DNA of 64,000 nt from Paeniglutamicibacter psychrophenolicus (GTDB taxonomy: Bacteria; Actinomycetota; Actinomycetes; Actinomycetales; Micrococcaceae): assembly GCF_017876575.1 (NCBI RefSeq), contig NZ_JAGIOE010000001.1, positions 2,852,001-2,916,000 of the forward strand, written 5' to 3'. This document shows, one piece after another, positions 25,323 through 33,091 of the stretch; position 1 is the first letter of the stretch, and every line of letters starts with the position of its first letter. Both the position numbers and the translations under genes were made by a program. The notes under the pieces were generated by a model. That model was not told the origin of the DNA. It saw nothing but the letters and a program-made list of their open reading frames with translations, and did not search any database.

Positions 25323-27962
25323 CTAGCCGGCGCTAAGGGCCTGGGCGGCCAGGGAGCGGGCGAGGGAGTCGCGTTGCTCCACCAGGATCCGGCGCAGCGC
25401 CCGCGGGGCGTCGGGGGCTTGCTCGAGCCAGGCATCCAGCCGGGCCATGACCGGGTGCACGCCGTCAAGGCCCAGATCCTGGGCGGCGGGGAAGAGCCCG
25501 GAAATCACGCGGGTGGCCATGCCGATGCTCATCGACTCCCAGATGCCCTCGAGCGCCGGCCAGTACTCCCGGTAGTGACCGTCGAGCAGCTCGTGGGGCC
25601 CGAGCAGGAATCCGGCGGCGGTCGCGGAGACCGCCTCGTTGGACAGGGCCGAGCCGTCGGCGTTCACCCCGGTGAGCACCGCGTTGAACGCGGCCGTCTT
25701 CACGGAGCGCTCCGGGCGCGCGGCCAGGGCCAGCAGACGCCCGGCGGTGGCCACGGCCGAGGGGTGCGCGAGCGCGTCGGCCTCGAGCCGGGCCAGGGAA
25801 GCCTCGTCCAGGGTTCCTCCGGCGGCCTTGGCCGCCCACAGGGCCCAGCGCAGGTCCTCGTCAAGCTCCAGGCCCGCGAAGCGTTCCTCGCCGGCCAACA
25901 GGGAATCGACGATCTCCCCGGCGACCGAACCGCGGGCCAGCACGGCCAGGGCGCGGGCCGCGGCGACCTGCGCGTCGCTTCCCGGTGCGGCGCGATCCAG
26001 CCATTCGGTGATGGCGTCGGCCAGGGCCCGGCGCTCGGCATCCCGCAGCGCCGGGGGCAGGTAGTGGGTGATGGCGGTGGTGGCCTGGGTGAGCAGCTGC
26101 GCAAAGACCGAGACCTCGGTGACCGATTCGGCGTGGGCGCGCACCGCGGCCAGGAACTCGGGGGCCGGAAGCTTCGCGTCGCGGACCATGTTCCACAGCG
26201 CGGCCCAGCAGGTGGCCCGGGCCAGCGGGTCGGCCAGCGTGCCCAGGTTGCCCAGCAGCGTGGCCAGGGAAACCTCGTCGAAGTCCACCATGGCGTAGGT
26301 GTCGTCCCCGTCGTTGGGCAGGATCAGATCCGGGCGCGGTTCCCCGGCCAGGAATGGCAGGGCCACGCCGCTTCCAATCAGTTCCACCCGGTGGGTCGCG
26401 GTGCGCACCAGGGCGCCGTCGATGATGTTGAACAGGCCCACGTTCAGCACGTGCGGGTGGGTGATGGGGGTCCCGGTGATCGGGTCGGTTCCCGATTGGG
26501 TGAGTGTTGCGGAGGTGATCTTCCCGTCGGCCAGTTGCAGGTCCAGCCCCAGGCGCGGGACCCCGGCGGTCTTCAGCCACGCGTCGGCCCACGCGCCCAT
26601 GTCGCGTCCCGAGGCCGCCTCGAGTGCGGAGAGGAAGTCGGTGAGCGTGGTGTTGGCGTATTCGTGGGCGCGGAAGTAGGTGCGGGCGGCGTCGCGGAAG
26701 GCTTCGGCCCCCACGTAGGCGGCCAACTGCTTGAGCACGGATGCGCCCTTGGCGTAGGTGATGCCGTCGAAGTTCTGCTTCGCGGCCTCCAGATCGGTGA
26801 TGTCCGCGACGATGGGGTGGGTGGAGGGCAGCTGGTCGGCCACGTACGCCCAGCCCTTGCGGCGGTTGGCGAAGGTGGTCCAGGCCGTGGTGAACGTGGT
26901 GGCCTCCGCGTTGGCCAGGGTGCCGATGTAGTCGGCGAAGGACTCCTTGAGCCACAGATCGTCCCACCAGGACATGGTGACCAGGTCGCCGAACCACATG
27001 TGCACCATCTCGTGCATCAGCGTGTTCGAGCGCTGCTCGTGCTGCGCCTCCGTGGCCCGGGAGGTGAACAGGTAGTGCTCGGTGAAGGTGACCAGCCCGG
27101 GGTTTTCCATGGCGCCGAGGTTGTATTCGGGTACGAACGCCGAGTCGTACTTGCCCCACGGGTAGGGGTAGTCGAAGAGCTCGTGGAAGTAGTCAAGCCC
27201 GGTCTTGGTCAGCGCCAGGATGTTTTCCGGATCGAAGTGCTCCGCCAGCGAGGCGCGGCAGGTGGCGTTCAGCGGGATCACCAGCTCGGTGCCGTCATCA
27301 AGGGTGCGGGAGTAGGAATCGGTGGCCACGAAGTAGGGGCCGGCGAGCACCGTGGTGATGTAGGTGGAGATCGGCAGGGTCGGGGCAAAGTGCGTGGTCG
27401 CGGTGCCGTCCCCGTGGTCTTCGACGCGGGCGGGGGCCTGGTTGGAGCCGACGTGCCAGCCTTCGGGGGCCCGCACGATGAAGGTGAAGGGGGCCTTGAG
27501 ATCGGGCTGTTCGAAGTTCGCGTATACGCGTCGGGCATCTGCTGGTTCGAACTGGGTGTAGCAGTACGTCTGCCCGTCGGCCGGGTCCACGTAGCGGTGC
27601 AATCCCTCACCGCTGCGCGAGTACCGTGCGTGGCCATCGACGACAAGGGTGTTGGGGGAGTCCACGCCCTGGACCAGGTCCTCGAGGTAGATGCGCGAGC
27701 CGGAGACGGCCTGCCCCGGGTCGACCGGGGCGCCGTTGAGCGTGATCGACTCGATGGATTCATGGATGAAGTCCAGGAAGGTGCCAGTGGTGCCGTTGGC
27801 CTCGAGCACCAGCGTCGTCCTGGAACGGTAACCGGACACGGCCGGGTCCTGCACGGCCGAGAGGTCGAGCTCCACCCGGTAGGAGAGCACCTTCAGGGTT
27901 TGGGCGCGCCACGCCGCCTCGTCGCGCGAAAGGTTTTCGTTCTGGCCCGGGGTTCTAGTCAT
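25323..27962 (-). CDS. pepN: Aminopeptidase N (M1 family)
   Basis: This 879-residue cytosolic zinc aminopeptidase removes N-terminal residues from peptides. The exopeptidase motif GAMEN lies near residue 280 and the zinc motif HEMVH near 316-320, with the third ligand Glu in LKESFADY. The actinobacterial PepN pattern (NLGAMENPGLVTF, MSWWDDLWLKESF) and length are as expected. The C-terminal 400 residues form the helical ERAP1-like domain. The ATG at 27962 is used because AGGTGG precedes it and the protein then begins TRTPGQNENLSRDEAAWRA, typical of the family. It is monocistronic. Confidence 0.93.
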   Translation of the reverse strand: MTRTPGQNENLSRDEAAWRAQTLKVLSYRVELDLSAVQDPAVSGYRSRTTLVLEANGTTGTFLDFIHESIESITLNGAPVDPGQAVSGSRIYLEDLVQGVDSPNTLVVDGHARYSRSGEGLHRYVDPADGQTYCYTQFEPADARRVYANFEQPDLKAPFTFIVRAPEGWHVGSNQAPARVEDHGDGTATTHFAPTLPISTYITTVLAGPYFVATDSYSRTLDDGTELVIPLNATCRASLAEHFDPENILALTKTGLDYFHELFDYPYPWGKYDSAFVPEYNLGAMENPGLVTFTEHYLFTSRATEAQHEQRSNTLMHEMVHMWFGDLVTMSWWDDLWLKESFADYIGTLANAEATTFTTAWTTFANRRKGWAYVADQLPSTHPIVADITDLEAAKQNFDGITYAKGASVLKQLAAYVGAEAFRDAARTYFRAHEYANTTLTDFLSALEAASGRDMGAWADAWLKTAGVPRLGLDLQLADGKITSATLTQSGTDPITGTPITHPHVLNVGLFNIIDGALVRTATHRVELIGSGVALPFLAGEPRPDLILPNDGDDTYAMVDFDEVSLATLLGNLGTLADPLARATCWAALWNMVRDAKLPAPEFLAAVRAHAESVTEVSVFAQLLTQATTAITHYLPPALRDAERRALADAITEWLDRAAPGSDAQVAAARALAVLARGSVAGEIVDSLLAGEERFAGLELDEDLRWALWAAKAAGGTLDEASLARLEADALAHPSAVATAGRLLALAARPERSVKTAAFNAVLTGVNADGSALSNEAVSATAAGFLLGPHELLDGHYREYWPALEGIWESMSIGMATRVISGLFPAAQDLGLDGVHPVMARLDAWLEQAPDAPRALRRILVEQRDSLARSLAAQALSAG

Positions 27963-28650
27963 GTGATCCACCTGACTATTCAAACATGAAACGAGCGCTT
28001 GACAATGTCGTGTCTCAAATTGGTCGCAGGCACGCCCCAAAGTTGCGTGGCGCCGATGTAATTCCGGTGAATGGGTGATGCAGGGTCCCACCTCGTTCCC
28101 TCATTCGCCGATCATGCCAACCACGGTGACGTCGAATCGACTCGACCGGCAATTTCATGCCCGGGTGCGATATCAATCATTGGATTTTCGGAAGCGTGCC
28201 TCGGCCGACACAAGGCAGAAGTCTTTTGGGGCTCCCGGGCCAGTGACTGCCATTCCGGCTCGGTCCGGGAGGGACTATTTTGTCGAAGGGCCCCACCTGT
28301 GGTCCAACGCAGGGCCATTGCCGAGACGATGACCATGCCCGTTCGTGGGCAAGCATTTGGCTGCGGCTTGAGCACGCCGATCCCTTCGGAGTCCACCGTG
28401 CTCATTGAACGGGAGCCGAGGGTCCGGATCGTGCGGCGAAACTTTGGATGCAAGTGAACGATCCTGCCCATTTCCTCGTCTTAGTGGGTGGAGGCGGTTC
28501 TGGGCGCAATTCTCTGCGCCTTGAGCACGGAGTTGCCATGACTGCGTTCCCTGCGGAACCGGTCAGTCACGTCAGTCGAATCTTTCGACGTGCCTCAGCC
28601 GCCACGTCGGTCCTGATCTCAAGAACAAACCCACAGAGGAGCCACACTTC
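27963..28650. other. Long intergenic region of lower GC, no recognisable gene
   Basis: About 690 bases between pepN and the lipoprotein gene. Open frames of 85-128 codons exist on both strands, but none looks like a real protein. Base composition is visibly lower in GC than the flanks. The right end holds the ribosome site GAGGAG for the lipoprotein gene. Confidence 0.5.
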
Positions 28651-29706
28651 ATGAACAAACGGATCATCACGACCATGGCGTCGCTATCCCTGACAGCGCT
28701 TGCCCTTACCGGCTGCGGCGCCGCAACAGACACCCCCGGCGCAAAATCCCCATCCACGGGTGCCGCTGCCGGTTCGGACCAGGCGGCTCCCGAATACAGT
28801 GGAACAGCGTTTGACGCAAAGATTACCAACAACTCCCTGGCGGTGAGCCCTGATGAGAAGACCGCGGTAGTCTCGGACAGCCGCGAAAATTCGATCCTGG
28901 TCTATGACCTGGCCAAAGGTGGGCTGCTCAAGAAAATCGGTGGCTTTGGCACGCCGCGGAACATCGTGTTTATCAATGAAGGCTCGCAATTTGTCGTCTC
29001 TGACAGCACCCTGGGAACCCTCCGTTTCTACAGCACGGAGGACCATACATTGCAGGATGAAGTCGTTGTCGGGCCGGGAGCATTCGGAACGGCGGTAAGT
29101 CCGGATGGAAAGACCATGTATGTGAACAACCAGGCACATAGCTCCGTCACGGTCGTCGATCTTGAGGCACGGAAAGCGACCGACGTTATCACCGGTTTTT
29201 CCCGGCCAAGGCAAGGAATCAAGGTATCCCCGGACGGAAAACGCGTATTTGTGACGAACTTCGAGGGCGACAAGGTCACCGTTGTCGATGCCGACAGCAG
29301 GAAGATTCTTCGCGAACTCACCGGTTTCTCCAAGATCCGGGGAATCTCGGTGACGGCTGACGGGAACACGCTGTATGCCGCAAACAGCGGGCGCAACAGT
29401 ATCTCCGTGGTCGACTCACGGAACGGGGACATAACGAATGAAATTGAAGTCGGCCGCGAACCGTACGGTGCAGCACTGTCGCCGGACGGCACAATACTTT
29501 TTGCCAGCAACAAGGCGGACAACACAATCGACGTCATCGACGCCACCAAAAACACGATCGTGAAGACTCTCAAGGGTTTCAAGGAGCCACGACAGGCAAT
29601 TGTCTTCAGCCGCGGCCAGGATCGTGCGTACGTGTTGAACCGGGACCTTTCTGTTGCCCGTGTCCAACTAGGCGACCTTTCCCTGACGGACACGATCCGG
29701 GAATAG
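28651..29706 (+). CDS. YncE-like beta-propeller lipoprotein
   Basis: This 351-residue exported lipoprotein has a signal peptide with the lipobox ALTGC (Cys22), then a Ser/Gly/Ala linker and a beta-propeller made of repeated blades of about 42 residues. Blade hallmarks recur: VSPDEKTAVVSDSRENSILV, VSPDGKTMYVNNQAHSSVTV, VSPDGKRVFVTNFEGDKVTV, VTADGNTLYAANSGRNSISV and LSPDGTILFASNKADNTIDV. This is the YVTN/YncE type, usually a surface binding platform. GAGGAG lies upstream of the ATG. Codon use is less GC-biased than the core genes, so the gene may have been acquired. The ligand is unknown. A terminator follows. Confidence 0.87.
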   Translation: MNKRIITTMASLSLTALALTGCGAATDTPGAKSPSTGAAAGSDQAAPEYSGTAFDAKITNNSLAVSPDEKTAVVSDSRENSILVYDLAKGGLLKKIGGFGTPRNIVFINEGSQFVVSDSTLGTLRFYSTEDHTLQDEVVVGPGAFGTAVSPDGKTMYVNNQAHSSVTVVDLEARKATDVITGFSRPRQGIKVSPDGKRVFVTNFEGDKVTVVDADSRKILRELTGFSKIRGISVTADGNTLYAANSGRNSISVVDSRNGDITNEIEVGREPYGAALSPDGTILFASNKADNTIDVIDATKNTIVKTLKGFKEPRQAIVFSRGQDRAYVLNRDLSVARVQLGDLSLTDTIRE

Positions 29707-29791
29707 ACCGGAGAAGGCAGGCCGCTTCCGTACCTGAACGTGCATATTCAAATACGCGTAGGGGCAGGGATAGAGGAAGCCCCCGAGGTGT

Positions 29792-29830
29792 GGATGGGTA
29801 TCCCCGAAGGATCCAAACGGATACCCATCC
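29792..29830 (+). terminator. Terminator of the lipoprotein gene
   Basis: A perfect 12-bp stem, GGATGGGTATCC (29792-29803) with GGATACCCATCC (29819-29830), lies about 85 bases after the stop. There is no T-tract. Confidence 0.6.
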
Positions 29831-29982
29831 CGGATCTTCAAAAGAACCTGGAAGGCGGGAACGCCACCCTTCCTTTGCATGCGTCGGTGAAGGGACCGCT
29901 ACCGGCAATTTGGAGTCGGTAAGCAACAGCGACAATTCGATGCCGCGCACAAGTGTTTCTCGAATGGACGTCACGTGGGCAG

Positions 29983-30366
29983 CTAACAACGCATGAGGAC
30001 GCGGGAAACCCGCACCCGGACGAACAGGTAGCCGCCGCCGAAGGAACCGGCAATGACCGGTGCCATCGCCCCGACGCACTTCGGGCCCATTTCCAGCACA
30101 TCGGCAACGGACAGCTGGAAGCCAAGCAGCACGATGCCGGCCCGCATCAGCTGCTTGGCACCCAAGTCCATGCCATGTTCCAAGCCGAGCCGGGCCGAGG
30201 GCCGCAAAGTGGTGCCGGCGATCGCACCGAGTACCAGTCACAGCGGGGGCATCGGGCCCACCGGCAACAGCAGGTGCCGGGCGAAGGCCAAGGCCGGCAG
30301 TGCCGCCGAAACCACCAGACCCGGTGCCGCCCGCCGGCTCAGGCCGGGGAGCACCGCATCCGGCAG
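29983..30366 (-). pseudogene. Decayed YeiH-family (UPF0324) transporter fragment
   Basis: Reading the minus strand from about 30366 gives a stretch that matches the N-terminal third of YeiH-type putative sulfate exporters: VLPGLSRRAAPGLVVSAALP, then an in-frame TGA at 30244-30246, then LVLGAIAGTTLRPSARLGLE, MDLGAKQLMRAGIVLLGFQL and SVADVLEMGP. The match breaks off after two helices at a stop near 29983; a normal YeiH has about 340 residues. It has no start codon in a plausible place, because its 5' end abuts the stop codon of the zinc-ribbon SDR gene. So it is a truncated remnant with an internal stop. Confidence 0.65.
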
Positions 30367-30379
30367 GGGCCACGGGTTT

Positions 30380-31894
30380 TTACCAGGGGGAGGGTTCGTA
30401 ATCCTTCAGGAAGCAACCGTAGAGGTCAATGCCGCGTTCCCCGTCGACGATCGGCTGGTAGACGCGTGCCGCGCCGTCGATCAAGTCAAGCGGGGCGTGC
30501 CAGCCCTCGGCGACCATGCGGACCTTGGAATCGTGCGGACGCTCGTCGGTGATCCACCCGGTGTCCACCGCCGACATGAGGATCCGGTCGGTCTTGAGCA
30601 TTTCCTCGGCGCTGGTGCGCGTGAGCATGTTCAGCGAGGCCTTGGCCATGTTGGTGTGCGGGTGCCCTGCACCCTTGTAGCGGCGGGAGAATTGCCCCTC
30701 CATGGCCGAGACGTTCACGATGTACTTGCGGTGCGCGTCGGAGGCGGCCAGCGCCGGGCGCAGGCGCGAGGCCAGAAGGAACGGCGCGGTGACGTTGCAC
30801 AGCTGCACCTCGAGCATTTCCAGCGCGTCCACGTCGCCCAGGATCTGCGTCCAGGAGTTCTCGGTGACGACGTCCGGGACCATTCCGCCGGCGTCGATCG
30901 CCGTGCCCGCCGCAATGCGCTCCAGGGTCGCCGAGCCCGCGGTCATGGCCAGGTCGGCAACGGCCTGGGCGTCGTAGTTGGTCGGGGTCGCCGGGACCAG
31001 CAGCGCCGAGTCCTCCAGGCGGAAGGCGCTGGCCAGGGCGCGCGGGTGCTCGGCCGGGGGATTGGCCTCGCCCCAGACCTCCGGGCCGCCAGCTCCGAAC
31101 TCGAGTGCGGCCGGCAGCGGCTGGTTCTCGGATTCGATCAGGTGCAGGTAGGAGTTCGAGGTGCGGCGCACGGTTTGCGCCGCGTTGTTGATCAGGATGT
31201 CCAGCGGGCCCTCGGCGGCGACGCGGTCGGCCAGCGAGATCACCTGGGAGGGATCGCGCAGGTCGATGCCGACGATGCGCAGGCGGTGGATCCAGTCCGC
31301 GGAGTCCTCCAGCGCGGCAAAGCGGCGTGCGGCATCGCGCGGGAATCGCGTGGTGATGGTGGTGTGGGCGCCGTCGCGCAGCAGACGCAGGGCGATGTGC
31401 ATGCCGATCTTGGCGCGCCCGCCGGTGAGCAGGGCACGCTTGCCGGTCAAATCCGCCCGCGCGTCGCGGCGTTCGCGGCCAGCAGCGGCGCACTCCGGGC
31501 ACAGGTAGTGGTGGAATGCGTCCACGGTGGTGTAACGCTGCTTGCAGATGTAGCACCCGCGCGGCTTGATGTATTCGCCGGCGGTGTGCTCGTCGGTCGG
31601 GGTACTCAAATCCAGGCCGAGGGTCTCGTCGTCCAGGCGCTGCGGGGAACCGGTGGCGGTCCGCTCGACCACGGCGCGGTCGGCGGCGTTGATCGCCGAG
31701 CGCTTCTCGTTCTTGCGGTGCCGCTTGGCGGACTTGAACATCTTGCCGGTGGCCCGGCGCACGGCGACGTGTCGCTCGTCCTCGGCGTCCAACCGGTGCA
31801 CCTGGCCCAGCACCTTCAGTGCCGTCTCAAGTTCCTCTGCGGTGAAAAGTTCGTCATTGCCGGCCGCATCGGCCGCAGGATAATTCTCAGTCAT
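30380..31894 (-). CDS. SDR-family protein with N-terminal zinc ribbon
   Basis: This 504-residue protein joins a charged N-terminal region, a zinc-ribbon-like segment (CYICKQRYTTVDAFHHYLCPEC, i.e. CxxC-x16-CxxC, about residues 114-135) and a C-terminal SDR Rossmann domain. The cofactor motif is LLTGGRAKIGMHIALRLLRD, a variant of TGxxxGIG. The usual YxxxK site reads YKGAGHPHTNMAKA, so the residue four before Lys is Thr, not Tyr. NNAAQ replaces NAG. The family is found in actinobacteria and fungi, but its substrate is unknown to me. The start at 31894 follows from the upstream part lacking coding character. It is monocistronic on the minus strand. Confidence 0.8.
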   Translation of the reverse strand: MTENYPAADAAGNDELFTAEELETALKVLGQVHRLDAEDERHVAVRRATGKMFKSAKRHRKNEKRSAINAADRAVVERTATGSPQRLDDETLGLDLSTPTDEHTAGEYIKPRGCYICKQRYTTVDAFHHYLCPECAAAGRERRDARADLTGKRALLTGGRAKIGMHIALRLLRDGAHTTITTRFPRDAARRFAALEDSADWIHRLRIVGIDLRDPSQVISLADRVAAEGPLDILINNAAQTVRRTSNSYLHLIESENQPLPAALEFGAGGPEVWGEANPPAEHPRALASAFRLEDSALLVPATPTNYDAQAVADLAMTAGSATLERIAAGTAIDAGGMVPDVVTENSWTQILGDVDALEMLEVQLCNVTAPFLLASRLRPALAASDAHRKYIVNVSAMEGQFSRRYKGAGHPHTNMAKASLNMLTRTSAEEMLKTDRILMSAVDTGWITDERPHDSKVRMVAEGWHAPLDLIDGAARVYQPIVDGERGIDLYGCFLKDYEPSPW

Positions 31895-32069
31895 GTCGAC
31901 ATCAAGTCTACCGGCAGTGGCCCCGGGCGGATTTTCCGCTTTTGGGCGAGAACTGATTGGCCACGCAAACGGTTTGGCCCCGGAGCCTTTCACCCGCATA
32001 GTGATCTGTCCGTCGCGGTTCTGGCTGAACCCCTGTCGTGGCAGCCTGGATTTTAGCGCACGGTGGTCA

Positions 32070-32402
32070 TCAGGCGGGTTTTGTGCTGCTCCCTCGCAAG
32101 ATCAAAAGATCATCTCCGAAAACGGCAGCAATCTGCACGTGTCCGCCCAACGCATCGATGTACCGCGAGACAACATCGACAGTGGATACGTCACCTCGCT
32201 CAATCTGCGATACTCGGCTCTTGGTCACCCCCATTCGCTTGGCGACATCTGCCTGTGTAATGCCTAACGACAACCGTCTCGCAGCCAGCCGATGCGCATC
32301 GATGCTTGCTTGGTTGAGGCGTCGGGCTTCGGCAACTGCCAGTTCACCGCCGAGTTCTTCGACAACCTCGGGCCGAATATCGGCCCACTTCTGGCTGGTC
32401 AC
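32070..32402 (-). CDS. XRE-family antitoxin/regulator (HigA-like)
   Basis: This 110-residue protein has a classical helix-turn-helix of the lambda-repressor type at about residues 45-80: RLSLGITQADVAKRMGVTKS and RVSQIERGDVSTVDVVSRYI. The N-terminal 40 residues form an acidic helix. It lies 50 bases downstream of a RelE/HigB-like gene on the same strand; the toxin-first order is typical of higBA modules, where the antitoxin neutralises the toxin and represses the operon. GC content here is lower than in the neighbours, as often seen for mobile toxin-antitoxin modules. Confidence 0.82.
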   Translation of the reverse strand: MTSQKWADIRPEVVEELGGELAVAEARRLNQASIDAHRLAARRLSLGITQADVAKRMGVTKSRVSQIERGDVSTVDVVSRYIDALGGHVQIAAVFGDDLLILRGSSTKPA

Positions 32403-32452
32403 GTTTCTTTCCCTTCTTCGCTTGACCGTTCGACTAGATAGATTTCATGGAG

Positions 32453-32770
32453 TCATTCGGCTTCCGGCACCGCTTCCTGATACCAACGGCTCCATCGCCC
32501 TGATTTGTCCCCGCCGACCAAAAGGACAGCTGATCGCATTGGATCGAAAACGAACAAGATTCTGATCTCGCTCCGACCAATCGACGCGGGTCGGAGCTCC
32601 TTCAAGTTATGCACGGTGGAACCCTTGATTCGAACGACGAGCGGTCTACCCAAGGATGGACCAGCATCGGCCAGTCGATCGACCGCATCCGTGATCAAGG
32701 CCTGGGACGTGCGATCAACCGAACGAAACCACTGCAACCATTCAGTGGTTACACGTACGTCCCATTCCAT
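32453..32770 (-). CDS. RelE/HigB-type toxin (Gp49-like)
   Basis: This 105-residue protein matches the phage-derived Gp49/HigB-like subgroup of the RelE/ParE fold, ribosome-dependent mRNA interferases. Family stretches are WDVRVTTEWLQWFRS, GRPLVVRIKGSTVHNLKELR and IRILFVFDPMRSAVLLVGGDK, with the closing SGRWSRWYQEAVPEAE. It is first in the two-gene operon with the XRE antitoxin. The ATG is preceded by TTAAGG only four bases away. An imperfect inverted repeat immediately upstream is a candidate operator. Catalytic residues are not sharply defined in this family; activity is inferred. Confidence 0.85.
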   Translation of the reverse strand: MEWDVRVTTEWLQWFRSVDRTSQALITDAVDRLADAGPSLGRPLVVRIKGSTVHNLKELRPASIGRSEIRILFVFDPMRSAVLLVGGDKSGRWSRWYQEAVPEAE

Positions 32771-32777
32771 GCCTTAA

Positions 32778-32797
32778 GTGTAGGAAATCCTATACAC
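32778..32797 (-). promoter_or_regulatory. Candidate operator/promoter of the higBA-like operon
   Basis: The core TAGGA-AA-TCCTA is symmetric, with partly symmetric flanks (GTG and TACAC). On the minus strand the same bases include TATAGG, which could serve as a -10 box, so binding of the antitoxin would block transcription. Confidence 0.4.
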
Positions 32798-32918
32798 GTT
32801 GCCGAGAGTTCGGGAGCAGCCCGACACCGGAAGGCCGTCCCCTTTCCAAATCCTGGGTATCGGCGCGCCCAAGCGATGCCGGTGCGCCAGGTGTGACGCT
32901 GAAGACACGCAGATGCGG

Positions 32919-32924
32919 TAGCGT
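32919..32924 (+). promoter_or_regulatory. -10 box of the trpS leader transcript
   Basis: TAGCGT fits TANNNT and lies six bases before the leader ATG at 32931. Only a weak -35 (TGTGAC or TGACGC near 32892-32900) is visible. The leader peptide would be translated from a nearly leaderless start. Confidence 0.45.
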
Positions 32925-32930
32925 GTTCCC

Positions 32931-32969
32931 ATGAATCATTCACAGCTGGCTTGGTGGCGTTCCGACTAG
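32931..32969 (+). CDS. trpS leader peptide (MNHSQLAWWRSD)
   Basis: This 12-codon open frame reads MNHSQLAWWRSD and has two consecutive Trp codons (TGG TGG, 32952-32957) close to its end. It lies 122 bases upstream of trpS and ends inside the first arm region of a set of competing hairpins. This is the arrangement of a ribosome-controlled attenuator: a ribosome stalled at the Trp codons for lack of charged tRNA-Trp would change which hairpin forms. Ribosome-mediated attenuation of an auxiliary trpS is established in Streptomyces coelicolor. The peptide is far below normal gene-finding cut-offs. Confidence 0.8.
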   Translation: MNHSQLAWWRSD

Positions 32970-33023
32970 GAACAGCCCTGCCTCGTGAAAGACCACGGCC
33001 GTTCGCACTGGACGGCCATTTTT
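32956..33023 (+). promoter_or_regulatory. Trp attenuator: pause hairpin, antiterminator and terminator upstream of trpS
   Basis: Three pairings compete. Pause hairpin 1:2 pairs GGCGTTCC (32956-32963) with GGAACAGCC (32969-32977). Antiterminator 2:3 pairs GAACAGCC (32970-32977) with GGCCGTTC (32997-33004), seven of eight positions. Terminator 3:4 pairs GGCCGTTC (32997-33004) with GGACGGCC (33010-33017), eight pairs with one G-T, and is followed by ATTTTT (33018-33023). Segment 1 overlaps the second Trp codon, so a ribosome stalled there would free segment 2 to form the antiterminator and let trpS be transcribed. Confidence 0.82.
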
Positions 33024-33091
33024 GTGCCCTGCAACAAGGGGCGGGATATCGGCCGTCCCGGCGGCAACCTTCCCCCAACAAGGAGCACAAC

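Noticed and set aside
25374-27989. Very long open frame (871 codons) on the plus strand opposite pepN
   Set aside because: It is an antisense shadow of a high-GC gene: low-complexity Gly/Arg/Val composition, no domain, while pepN on the other strand has all M1 motifs.
28071-28471. Small open frames on both strands between pepN and the lipoprotein gene
   Set aside because: Composition is not protein-like, there is no ribosome site or homology, and the frames on the two strands contradict each other.
30053-32056. 667-codon plus-strand open frame over the SDR and yeiH remnant
   Set aside because: Antisense to the zinc-ribbon SDR gene; no recognisable protein features.
32956-33023. T-box riboswitch upstream of trpS
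   Set aside because: No T-box sequence or specifier stem is seen; the leader peptide with tandem Trp codons explains the hairpins better.
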